From Zelopaecilomyces penicillatus (Eukaryota; Ascomycota; Sordariomycetes; Hypocreales; Pseudodiploosporaceae), in assembly GCA_005765155.1 (NCBI GenBank), contig VCCP01000008.1, positions 620,001-684,000 on the forward strand: a stretch of DNA of 64,000 nucleotides. The letters run 5' to 3'. Position numbers and translations under genes: made by a program. The first letter of the stretch is position 1. The number at the start of each line of letters is the position of its first letter. Under the pieces are notes generated by a model. That model searched no databases and was not told the origin of the DNA. It saw nothing but the letters and a program-made list of their open reading frames with translations. Shown here in pieces: positions 1-11,621 of this stretch.

Positions 1-2690
1 GACGATCGTTTACCATTATACGTCTCTACATCAGAAGTATTAGCTTGGCGCGGCACACACACATACGACAAGACCATAACACTTGATGACGTGAATAGTG
101 GACTTGGGGCTGGCCGCACCAAGGCAGACGGTATCCAAGCGACATGAACTGATAGCCGACATGGTTTTGATTCGCGTTGTCCAAGGAAATAGAGAGACAT
201 ATATGTGTGGAGACAATGATGCCCATTTGCCATATGAAATGACATTGAAGAGGGGCTGCTGGAGCCGCATTTCAGCTCATGTCGAGTTCTGGATACTTCT
301 TGGAGGAAGAAACGATCTAGACCCATTGAATTAGTAGAGAGCGGGAACTTGATGCGGGCACTAATGCATCCGTGACGGGAATCGGACGCAAACGATGCTG
401 AGATGTTGGCGATCGGATGACGGGTGCAACTCGCGCGCGAGCCAAGGAGGCTCACCTGGTACCCATTGATGAACACGATCCCAATGCGCAGGTCGATGAG
501 GAAAAAGTCTATGAGGTCGGATTAGTTTGCCATTTCATGTAGTGTGGGTGGAGCTTGCATGCAGATGTACGGCGTCCAGCATGGTGAGGTGTTGGGAGCG
601 GGGTGGATGGATGTGACGATCCGCTGATGAACGTCTTGAATGAATTGACCTGTGGTTGTATCCTGATGTCAGTGTGTTTTTATGATGAGGTCAAAAAACA
701 GACAAGACAGATAAAGTACTTGTTGCTGGAGGATCTCAAGTGTCTCAGATATTCCACAGATGGGCTTACTGACAATATCGCAGAGTCACCTCATGGAATC
801 ACGGCAGACGTCCAACAATATCACGATCAGGGGTAGTGGACAGACCTTATTTCTTGGAAATTAATGCAAAAGCAACTGGACATGTATCTCAAGGAGGCCG
901 AGATTGCATGACCGCATTTGTTTGCTTGGGCTGTCACATACTGGTGTAGAGATGTCTACGCTCCCACAGACACTCGGACTGGGGCTACAAATAGCGGCCA
1001 ACTGCCTTAAATCTGGCTGATATACACATCCACTCGTGTGATTCTGTTTGTTTTTAAACAGTAGAGCACACTTTCGTACGTACATTTCAATAGGCGACAA
1101 GATGGTGTGCTTCTTGTCCCATTAACAAGACCAGTGCGGTGTGAAGCCGCCTCGACAAACGGGAACTAACCATCAAACGAAAGCCAATTTCGAATTCTCG
1201 GTACATATTATTATGCCAAATTCTTTATTTTACTTAACTTGCCTTAACTATAAAAACCCCCCAAACACACAGCAAACATGTAATAGCTCCCATCGCAATA
1301 GTAACCAGAACGTGCCCCCCGTGCCAGCTGTCACCATTCAGTCCCTCAGTCAACCGTCTGTAACACTTCTCGAAGGTTCTGAGTCTCTGTACTCTTATGG
1401 GCAGGCAGAAACAGCTGCCTCAATATCAGAGTCAAGTTCGCCATATCTCTCTGGTGCGACTACCCAACCCTCGGTTGACAAACCCTACCGCCTGTCCATG
1501 CCCTGACAGCTGGCAGACTCGCACACCTTTTAAAACCCTCGCACATTTCTTTTTCCCACTTCCTTCATTATTCCTCTATACAAAATCCCATATCACTACT
1601 CAATATCATTATTCCCACCCATCATTACCCATGATGCTCTCCCTGAGCCTTGGTGACAATACGCCACAAGTCTTGTCACGGGGGATAAGAAGACAAAACT
1701 AGCCTAATACAACCCCATCGTCTGATTATCTTCTTTATCATCATTGCTGTCCTTTAATAATTCGACGGAACAAGACAGCAGGAACAGTACAGACTCAAAT
1801 CGGTCCCTTTCCCTACCACAGTCCAATAGCGGCAATCTTATAACGATACCGCCCTCGGGCAGTTTCGTATCCTGCCTGACATCGTATCTATACAACAAAA
1901 TCTACACTACATTTTCACAGCCACGGTTAATTACACTACTGAACCGGTATGCCGATGCTCAAAATCTAGTCTTTTCCACTTTTATGCCCCTTGTACCATG
2001 CTAAAACTCTACAGACATGCATATTGCCCTGTCTTATATACGCCAAGATAGCATCATACCATTACGTTTGCGTATCCATCAAAACCATACCCGATTCTGT
2101 TCGAGTCGGTTCATACAAATTCTCAGATTTAATCTGCATCGCATCACATTGCTCGTCAATACTCAGCATATTCTCATCACAACAATCGAGCGCGACTTAC
2201 AACTCCTCACTTGTCTTGCTACATGTGTGCAGACAGTTGATGCTTTCCGTTGGCAAATGGAACAAAACAACATTATCATATCGGTGGCGCCAGAAACGGT
2301 GCCACAATGTATGTCCTTTTTCATCCCATGTCTAAAGTACCCTACTAACATGTATACTTTGAGAAGTGTGGTATCCTGGGTCACATCAAATCCAGGTGCC
2401 ATGAGGCACCAGGCGTCGCCGCATCAGACAACAATGGCGTGAAACGGCGCCGGCCGGAGCAAATTCGCGACTGTCAGCAAGGTATGTACCATTTCTTACA
2501 GAGTCTTGCACATTTACACCATTCCTACCCTAGCATACGTCGCTGTGCCTGAACTGACCCTCGGAAAATGCTAACATGGTATTTAGATGTCGGGCCTATC
2601 AGAGGGCCAGCTGCGAGAGATGCCGCGTTTTGCGCAGATAGTGGCTCGGGCGATCGGGGTCGGAGCCCGGGCCGGGGTGTGGTAGTGGAA
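1..2690. other. Gene-poor stretch, no supported gene
   Basis: I see only short open frames (none above about 140 codons) with no recognisable motif on either strand, and no credible splice chain joining them. Composition is ordinary and mixed. The stretch may be old intergenic or degenerated sequence leading into the repeats that start near 2.7 kb. Confidence 0.5.
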
Positions 2691-2698
2691 GTCTTGGT

Positions 2699-3016
2699 GA
2701 CTACGGAGAAGATCGTGGCGGCCCTCCGGGTCGCAGACCCATAGCTTGCTCGTGGGTAAGTTGATGCTTCATTCTCCTTTCAAATTCGTTGCTAATATGC
2801 CTTTGGATAGTGTAGTGTGGCGGGCCATACTAGGGCCCAGTGTAGCCTTCGGCTCTGGGCCAATGGCGTCGGCGAGGCTCCTATTGAGAACGTCGGCATG
2901 GCTACTAATATCGACAACGTCGGCGCGGAATCTACTGTCATGGATTCTGATGAAAAGATCGTGACGGCGGCCCTCCGGATCGCAGACTCATCGTTTGCTC
3001 CTGGGATAAGTTGATC
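2699..3016 (+). repeat. Degenerate direct repeat, unit about 243 bp
   Basis: A segment of about 68 bp at 2699-2766 recurs at 2942-3016 with roughly 75-80% identity by eye. Both copies hold AAGATCGTG, a GGCGGCCCTCCGG block, a CGCAGAC block and a closing TAAGTTGAT. Translated on the plus strand the copies read EKIVAALRVAD and EKIVTAALRIAD, so the repeat may derive from coding sequence. A third, different block (2811-2845, GGGCCCAGTGTAGC) recurs near 3541-3590 as GGGCCCAGTGCAGC in the same reading frame (HTRAQCSL in both). Identity of the parent gene is unknown. Confidence 0.5.
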
Positions 3017-3412
3017 AAATTTCAAACGCCAACGACCGTTAACACGTTGATGATGATGAGCCTTTGTCGACAGGACACACAGGATGACGAGTACGATCCA
3101 CTCTATCACGAGGACCATGGGACAGAGATTAACAAAATACTCGAATACACGATGGGTCACAGGGTATTCACCTACGAGAAAAAGGAGGTTCTAACCCGAC
3201 AGGATGCATAACTGATTTACGAACCCGTTTTGGCCAAAATGAAGGTCTCGAATAATATGTCAATTCATGCCAGGGAAATCAATGCAAAGATCACAGACAA
3301 AATCGTGGCAGTGATGTCACCAGGCAGGAAAGGTGTATTGTCATCCTACACGAACCGTGTAAACCAACAACCCCACAATCATGGCTTTGTTGAAAGAATA
3401 TACAGAGGATAG
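3011..3412 (+). pseudogene. Broken reading frame of unknown family
   Basis: One plus-strand frame stays open from 3011 to 3412 (about 133 codons) except for one TAA at 3209-3211, just after LTRQDA. A CAA to TAA change would fit RIP or simple decay. The frame continues past the TAG at 3410-3412 into a copy of the HTRAQCSL repeat near 3560. I do not recognise the protein. The copies carry a C-x4-H-x4-C spacing reminiscent of a zinc knuckle, but the first cysteine pair is not convincing. It could also be chance openness. Confidence 0.25.
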
Positions 3413-3619
3413 AACCACTCTAGAATGGACCAACATGGCCCAGACGGAAACCCCCTAGATCTGGTAAGCACCAGATAAAAGTTCACACTTCATTTTCGGA
3501 GCAATTCTTCCTCTCGAATTTTAAGCTACTGTGCTTTTGGAAAGTGTGGTGTGACCAACCACACCAGGGCCCAGTGCAGCTTAAGGTGCTAGGCCAGTTT
3601 TGAAGGTGACGCGGCTTCT

Positions 3620-6112
3620 ACTATCGAGGATTACGGCGCAATGATGGGTTGGGCAAGACTTCAAAGCACAAAGCTCAGCTACTGTAGCAAGTTTCGGAGC
3701 GGCTCTTACTATCAAGGAATCCAGCGCGAACAGATATACATCACAGGAGGCAATGTCTTAGTAGGTATATAAATTAGAATTCTAGAGTCAATTCACAATG
3801 CTTCCGAACGCCAAATAACAGTGTGCAAGTTTGATGTTCAGAGGATCGAAAATACCCAAAGGTTCAGTGAACGACCAACCCATTACCTAAGTGAGAGAAA
3901 ACAATTCATCAGTAGGACATCATCATGTCGCCTGCCTGGATTAGCAACCAAGCTTTCTTCTCATCCATCGGCTTCGCGAGAAAGAGGTAGTTGCTAGGTC
4001 TAGTATTGGCGATTCTAGCAATTCCCGCAATACTCAGCAATGTCTGGCAATTACCAGTCATCACAGGGAAGTATTCGCAGTTTGGTGAGCTATCAGTAAA
4101 CATCACACGCAGAGCATATTTTACGGCAGGTAGCTTCTTTTTACAAGTGCCATACAATATCATCAATGACCAACATTCATTCTCGCTGCTATATCGCCCC
4201 CAGACTTCACTTTATTGACAAAGCGAATGGCTCCACTAAGCTCATAACGTCTTAACTTTACCACGAGAAAGCTTCCATTTATTTAGTCGTCATAAAGACA
4301 TTAAAAGAAACACCACCACATAGCACAAATCAGCATCTTCAACTCCAACAAAGCCGATTGCTCGTCGTCCATTCTGCAGCCGCAATCCTCCTCCATCCAC
4401 ACCCTTAATCCTCTGGCTCAGCTAGATTGCATCGGAAAAACAGCAAGTTTTATCACCACCATCACCATCCCGACCTCGATCATGCAAAACCGTCACCGTC
4501 TTTGCAGTCCAGGTCATCTCCCGCAACTGGAGATAGATAGGCCAGGCATCTGAAACAATGTTAGCATTTGCCATTTGAAAGTTCGGAACGGCAATAGAAG
4601 TGTTTAGCAGCTGTAGAACACGATGAGTTACATACGCCGTAATTTTTGTATTGTTGTTGATAGTGTCGGTGGTGTTGTTGTGGTTTATATGTGCCCATAT
4701 ATAATGAATCTAGCGGCATGTGAACGAGCACCATAATAGGTCACATACAAACCAAGTTAAATATATTCGAGGTTGTCATACTTAGTGTGCCAATATCCTA
4801 GCCGCGGAAGAAAGTGGTACAATTTGTACAAGAGAGGGAAGGTGGAGTGGAAAAGATGAAGGGGACTTTTTACATTGGTATACTTGGCAGCGTGAGGGCT
4901 TTGACAGCTCTAGTTTGCCAATAAAGTTTCAAGCGAGCTAGCAGCTCCAGGTAGAAGCACCATAAAAGCGAAGTGGCCTAGATTCATACCACTGTAAGTG
5001 TCGAGAGGCGAGTCGTTTATCTTGGGCGCATTTATGTAAACTGAGAGATGTTTTCCATGTGTTAAAGATGTCGACGACTCCTCTAGTTTCTTATAACCAC
5101 ATATTCATACCCACTTCCAAGCCTGAGTTAGCGGCAACGGTGTCAACGTGATGTTCGTATGTTCAGATCAGCCATGCTTTAGGTTGTAAACATTGCGATA
5201 CACTCTACCGCAGCTTGAACCTTGCTTATGCTTTCAAGCATGTCGTCATTCGCATTCTCAAGGGCACATTTTTCAATGGTGATGAGCTCGCTTAGAGACA
5301 AAATTTCCACTAGACTTGGTTAACTGACCATCTACACCAGCCAAGTGGCCAGTATATTTGTTCACAATTGAGATCTAGCCATATCAAATATATTTGGCTA
5401 ATTGTGTTGCGGATGTTTCGCTTCTCAACGTCAAATTAAAGTCGATCCACGGAGCCTAGAAGCCAAGAGTTGACTGCCCACCTGCCCGAATGGTTGTGTT
5501 GTGGTATGCGCCATGATTAGCAAACTTGGCCATAGCTAGTCAAATGTCTAGCATAATTCACTACAATCATGTGGCAGATTTCGTATTTGAGTACAGTGCT
5601 ACCTGTATTTCATCTTTCAGCTTCAGTTTCGGTGGCTAGATTCGTCTTGTTCTTTTCCAAGACCTAGTCATTCGGCTGATTATTTGCTTTTCGACGCGTA
5701 ATTGTGATACAGCAGTGAGCTCGTTCGATTTCTGCACTCTGTCAAATAAGAATCGACGCACCCAGGCACTGCATTCTAATTGAATATTGGTTTCCAGTTC
5801 AATAAGACTAGTAACTTCAACAGAAATCGGGAGGCCAAGGCCAAATCGGTAGTCTTTGACTGTGTTGGTCGTGTGCGTGTTGCCTAATCTGATTAATAGA
5901 CAGAGCTAGTTGATGGTCATGGAAAACCTGTATGGGGTTACTTGTGGGCGACAAAAGCGAGGATAATAGTAAGGATAATTAGGATGAAAGTCAGAAGAAA
6001 ACTTTGCTCTTCTCTTGAACAAATGAAGACATAGATCCTTTAGATCTTAAATATGACTAAAATAACTCGCCATACTAAGCCAATCTTTTCACACATTATA
6101 TGTAACTAATGA
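3620..6112. other. Gene-poor, AT-rich downstream region
   Basis: Between the repeat block and the 3' end of the NOD-like receptor gene I see no open frame above 85 codons and no family motif. Many short A/T runs occur. The last few hundred bases probably include the receptor gene's 3' UTR and terminator, which I cannot place exactly. Confidence 0.5.
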
Positions 6113-9100
6113 TTAACAGCCCTGCGAATCGACAGAGAAAAGCTGCTGCACAAGCTTCATTGCCTCCTCTTTTTGCCCATTTACAATATAAGCATTTATA
6201 AGATCAAGCTCTACAGCTAGTTGACTGGTTGGCGTATTTGCGGTTTGCATCTCAACCACCTTTTCCAGTAGATGTATTACCAGCTTGACATGCCCATTTG
6301 CAAGATACGCATTTACAAGATGAAGCTGTGAATTTAATCGATCACGGCGAGTCGCTGTCACCTTTATCCTTCGTACCCCAACCACATGTTCAAGTAGCGG
6401 TATTGCGTCCCTTATTTGCCCATTTGCGATATAAGCGCCTGCAAGTATATGCTGTGACCTCAGATACTCTAGGTGATCCTTTGCTAGTATTGTCTTTCGT
6501 ATTGTCACCACCTCCTCTATTATCTGTATTGCCTTCCGTACTTGCTTATCGCTTGCATAAAGGCAGCCAAGCATAAGCTGTGCTGATAATCGAAGATGGT
6601 CGGTCTTTGGGTAAACTCTCTCCTGTATCCTAATCACCCCCTCTAGGAGTTTAATTGCCTCCTTTACTTGTCCATTGCATTTATAGGCATTTGCAAGCGC
6701 GCAATGTAAATTTTGTCGAGCCGGATGGTCCTCTGCAAGTATTGAACCTTGTTTTTCAACCACTCCTTCTAGTAGCTGTACTGCTTCCATTGTTTGCATA
6801 TTATAACTATAAGCTCGTGCGAGCGCAAGCTGTAATGACATATAATATGGGTTATCTTCTGCAAGGGTTGTCTTCGACATTTTAACCGCGTTCTCCAATA
6901 AGTCTATTCCTTTCACCACTTGAGCATCAGCAACATAAGCCTCGGCAAGCGAGAGCTGTGCTTCTATACAATGAGGGTCATCCACTACTAGCGTTGTATT
7001 CTGTATTTCGACCACCTCTTCTAGTAGCTTTATCGACTTCTTTTGTTGCCCATTCTCAAGATAAGCCTGTGCAAGTGTATATTGTGGTGTTACTTGAGGA
7101 ATTCTGCGTTCTGGCTGCAGTGTGTTCCATATTATTACCACTTTCTCTAGTAGCTCTATTGCTTTATCCGGTCGCCTATCGTAAATATAGGCGTTTGCAA
7201 GCTGAATCTGTGTTGATAGTTGAAGTGGGTGATCCTCCGCTACCATTGACTTGTTGAGCCCAACCGCCAACTCTAGTAGCTTCACTGCTTCTGGTGTCTG
7301 CCCGTCTATAGATAAACACCCAGCCACCCGACCCTCCAAAAGCCACCGCTGGGCCGATTGGGGTCCTACTTGAAGCAGTTTCAAGGCATGAGGGAGGTAT
7401 AGCCGCCATATATCGCGATCTTCCCATTTCACAGATGGAAATACATCCGTTAGATGAGAAATAGCACTAGCCAAAGTTCGCTCCTTTATTTGTGGTTCCG
7501 ATGCCCACACGCGTGTCGCCAGATGCGCCAGACTGTGCATCTCATAGAACTTCTCATCCTTTTGTTTACTCAAAAACCCATACCCAAGAAGCGTACCAAT
7601 CGCTTTGGTCAATCGCTGAGTCGACTCTTGGGGCAGTATGGATCGGGGTATGTTCTTGGGTTCAGTACAGCTGATAAATAGTAGGATTTCTGCGGCCGAT
7701 TTGTCCGTTCGCTGTATCTGCTGGAATGAAACCAGCCATGTCGTGACCACAGCATTCTGCGAACCCTTGTGTCTTGTATCGTCGTAAAACTCGCTGCTCA
7801 TCAACTCAATCCTATCTTGTTCTGTGGCCTTGAATATTTCCAGATACTTAGTAATCCCAATCATGTTTTCTGTCATATATGCGGCTGCCTGTGTGATGGC
7901 TAATGGCAGATATGCCAGTTCTTTGAGGAGAGGTTCCATGACTTGAGGGTCCTGAATAGCATTCACGCTAGCATCGATTGTTCTCAATGACTGATTCAAA
8001 TAGATCGTGGCTTCCTCCATACTCATCTCTGATAATACTATCAGATTGTTTTGAGCAAGTGAAACAGCTACCTTCCGAGATTGCGTAGTGAACAACGTCA
8101 ATCCTGTGTCGTGACTTGATAGATAATTATAAATACCGCCAGTGAATTCTTCTGATCCATGAACAAGATCAATATCGTCCGCGTTGTCCACAACTATGAG
8201 CCATTGTCCCGCATTCTTTGAGCTCAAGTAGCGTTTAACTGCCTCCTTGGGGTCTTCGTCGTTGGCACGTTGAATACCACATGCTTCCATAATATTGGTG
8301 CATGCCTGGTTGAAGCTCGCCTTGCTTAGTGCTGGCACCCAGAAGATGGAATAACTTGGCTTGTTTTTCTTGACCCAAAACATAAACTGACGGACAACTT
8401 GGGTCTTCCCAACTCCCCCAAGCCCTACAATGGCAGCTTTGCGACAACTCTTGTCAATGAAAAAGATCTGCTTCAGTTGCTCAAGGATGGCAGCACGGCC
8501 TACGAATCTGGAATTCTCGGAGAACGGGATATGAAAGCACGCCGTTGCTGTACAATATCAGCCACAAGACCTTGTAATAAAATCTTGTTATTATACTAAC
8601 GATTAGAATTTGTTTCTAGCTCAGCCTTTTGACTCTCTGGTTGCGGTAGAGGTCTCTCCTTATCAATATCTTTGATCCATCGACGAAGTTCCGAAGATAT
8701 GCTTTTAAACCCCGCATCTTCCAGGCTATTGAACTTGGTAATTTCGGTGTGGTTTCCATGAATTCCAATTGGGATGTAACCGGGCAAAGTGGCAGACTCC
8801 TGTGGAACAATCTGCAGTGCATTAGCATACGAGTATCACCACAAATCTCGTGCCACCTACTATTCCAACAACTTCCATAGGAAGCTCCTCATAGCAGCAA
8901 GTGATTTGAATAGCCTTTGTTCTGTCTTGATTGCGTGACTGAACTAGTGTGTGGAAACTATCCTGTATCCGAGCGAGGACCTCTGAGTCGCTTCTCAGGG
9001 TTTTGACAATATCGGAGTTGGTCTGTTTCATGACTCCAACAAACCGCGACATCCGCTCTGCCCACTGGGCAAGGCCGGAACCATGATGTGGTGTGCCGAG

Positions 9101-9782
9101 GAAAAGAATACCGCGGGTTTGGTCCAGAATAGCTTGCAGGTGTGACTCGCTTCTTTCATTAGATCTAACGAGGGCCTGGAATGTGTGTTAGCTTGTGAAA
9201 TCTTTTTAGTTGAAGTGAAATCCGATTGCAATCTTACATCTTCACAGACCAAGCCTCCTAGGCTATGGCAAACAAATAAAAGCGGACGCTCATTCTGCGC
9301 ATATTAGCAATGTCAAGGCGAACTCCAAAATTCGCGGCATGGAGGTTATGTACCGTATCGTCTTCTTCGCGAAAGGAAGCGAGGGACGTCAATAAATTCC
9401 ACGAATGATTCTGGATCCGGTTTCGCGAGACGACACCTTTCCAATCCTTTATTTTCGCATCATACCCAAATGTGAGAATTCGAGCAGTTGGAAGCTTTTG
9501 CGGTAACAACGCCTGGGGCCATGGGCTATCTTCGTCAGTGGCAGTCCATGTTTTCTCGCGGTCGCCGGTTAGGCCGTGCACAAAGACGATGCTAGATGTT
9601 GATTCAAGATTAGTTGGTGGTTTCCTTATTTAAAAAGTAAAAAAACCTCTGGATGAAACACACTCGATTGTAACCCGGTCTGGACTATGCAACTGTTTGA
9701 TGCCGCATGGAAAGGTCGTCCGAGGTGATGTTGTTGTCGCTGATTCCGGTTTACGCTTAAGACGTCGAACTAGACGATCCAT
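6113..9782 (-). CDS. NOD-like receptor: lipase-like, NB-ARC and TPR domains
   Basis: Six exons: complement(join(6113..8547, 8601..8811, 8861..9175, 9238..9294, 9354..9591, 9664..9782)), phases all closing, giving 1124 aa. The start is ATG at 9782 (MDRLVRRLKRK). N-terminal part: an alpha/beta-hydrolase (DUF676/LipA-like) with VHGLTG near residue 45 and a GxSxG-type nucleophile elbow CHSLGG at 128-133, then FLGTPHHGSG. Middle: NB-ARC with FVGR, P-loop GLGGVGKT (355-362) and Walker B LIVVDNADD (about 430-438), then FTTQSRK and LPLAITQAAAYM. C-terminal: about ten TPR units of 42-43 aa, each with an AI.LLE.VV core, from about residue 710 to the end. The family is STAND NTPases, which in fungi act in non-self recognition and regulated cell death. 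That role is inferred here. The first intron uses an unusual GTGTGT donor. Confidence 0.88.
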
Positions 9783-10125
9783 GTCGGTTGGACCGTAGCA
9801 GGATGTTGTATTTTGTGGTACTTTTGTATGGACGTAGAGGTGTATAAATAGGTAGTGTCGATAGTGGCACGAGAGGGGGAAGAATCTTTGGACAAGGCAG
9901 ACAGAGAGCATTCGAAACACGTGATGTTATGATGGAAGAGACAGGATTGGACAGTTCAATTCAGGCTGTGGTGTAGCTGTGATGTGATCCTGGATTGAAG
10001 GCTGCATGTTACGGTGTTGGTTGTGTTGACGGTTCAAGCTGCGGGGGCGAAGGAGCTCAAGTAGAGATTTATTACTGTCATTGCTGCCATGTCAACATGT
10101 TTGATGTAAGACTGTACTATACACC
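9783..10125. other. Short intergenic, receptor 5' and methyltransferase 3' flank
   Basis: This stretch should hold the promoter of the receptor gene (read leftward) and the 3' end of the methyltransferase gene. I see no further open frame and no clear TATA box at an expected distance. Confidence 0.4.
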
Positions 10126-11415
10126 CTACGCCTTCACACACTCAACAACAGACACATCAGTCCCCTCAGACAGATACACCTCTCTAATCGTCAACCCAGC
10201 CTTGCCCGCAATGTCGCGGAACCCTTCGACCGTACGCTCCTTGCCGCCAATTGAAGCCATGAGGATATCTGTCGCCGCAGCCATCGCAGACGGCGGGTTC
10301 GTGAGCACCTGCTCCAAGATGAGGAGCCTGCTATCTGAGGCCATGGCGCCGCATATGTGCTTGAGGATGCCGACGCATTCTTCGTCGCTGTAGTCGTGGA
10401 GGCAGCGTCTGATGTAGTAGATGAGGGCGCCTTTCAAGTAGAGAGGAGTTAGCTTTGATCGACCAATTTGGGAGCTGCAGATCTGGAGATCTCTGTTGAC
10501 AAAGAAACTTACCGCGAATAGGCTGCTCTTTGTGAAAGTCCGTAGCGATAAACTCAGGCCTCCCAATCTCCGAATCCTCAAACCCTGCTTTCGACTCCTC
10601 CAATACCACTTCCGTATCTTCAAGCACACACCTCTCCACCGGCAATCCAGGCGTAGCCTTTGCAATCGCCTTAATCGCATGCCCATTCCCACCGCCAACA
10701 TCCACAATCACTTTCCTTTCCGGCGCCTTCTCCGCCTCCGCCAACACCCAGTCAAACTTGTACTTACCCACCGTCGAGATCTTCGCGCCCATGATGGCCA
10801 TGGTCTTCATGAAATTGGCTACTTTTTTCGGGTCCGTTTGGAGGTGCTCCCAGACTGTCATCTCGGGGTTGCCTGCTGCAAAGGCGTGGATGGTGTGGTA
10901 TCGGCCGGTGGGTTCTTTGCGCCCGTACTTTTCAAAGTAGGCGGGCATGGAGGTCATGATTGTGAAGCTGTCGTCGAAGCTGTGTGTTGATTTATCAGTA
11001 TGAGATATCTTCAGTGAGGTATGTATTCAACACTGAGGGTTAACATACCCCCATGTCACCATGGCACTTAATGGACTCTGCGATGTATACGCTCGGGAGA
11101 CATCCGAATGCGCAATCTTGTTGTCTCCAACTTGTTTTAGCACGTCCGTGGCTACCAATATCCCAGCAAACCGAGCTTCATCCTCAAGTCAGTTCATTTC
11201 CATTTCCAAAATCTGTATAACAGCCGGAAGCCCTCTCAACGAAAAGAGGATAACATACTGATCAGCGCCGTCTCAGCATTCACCTTGGCAGCCAACTCCT
11301 CATAGGACATAGCATCCCCATTCACATCCAGCGTATCAAACACACCCCACTCGATAAACAGCCTGATCGACGTGAACTGCGCGATCGTCGACATGGCATT
11401 CATGAGTGACTCCAT
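10126..11415 (-). CDS. SAM-dependent O-methyltransferase (fungal class II type)
   Basis: Four exons: complement(join(10126..10430, 10513..10979, 11049..11175, 11259..11415)), 351 aa from ATG 11415. The Rossmann SAM-binding motif I is VIVDVGGGNG (185-194). VLEDTEVV follows, and the LHDYSDEE segment in the last exon holds the His-Asp expected at the catalytic base region. The N-terminal part (SIRLFIEWGVFDTLD) matches the dimerisation domain of plant-COMT-like fungal enzymes. Those usually have 390-410 residues, so about 40-50 residues seem missing at the front. The frame is open upstream of the ATG to a possible acceptor (CTGCACAG near 11475), so a further 5' exon may exist or may have been separated by the transposon at 11,622. 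The substrate is probably a phenolic or polyketide metabolite, but no partner biosynthetic gene is adjacent. Confidence 0.8.
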
Positions 11416-11621
11416 TGTGTTGGTGTTGTTTCTGTCTTGAATCGTAATGCTGGTTGCAATTTTCTTGTTAATCTGTGCAGTCGTTGAGTGTCAGTGATTT
11501 CCACAGTTTCTAATGCAATCTTTTTTATTCCAATTCAAAATAAAGAACAGCAAAAGACCAGCATATTATACTTTTACCCCATCTACCTAACCCCAAGTAA
11601 CATTCAAAGCATTTGTTGTTA

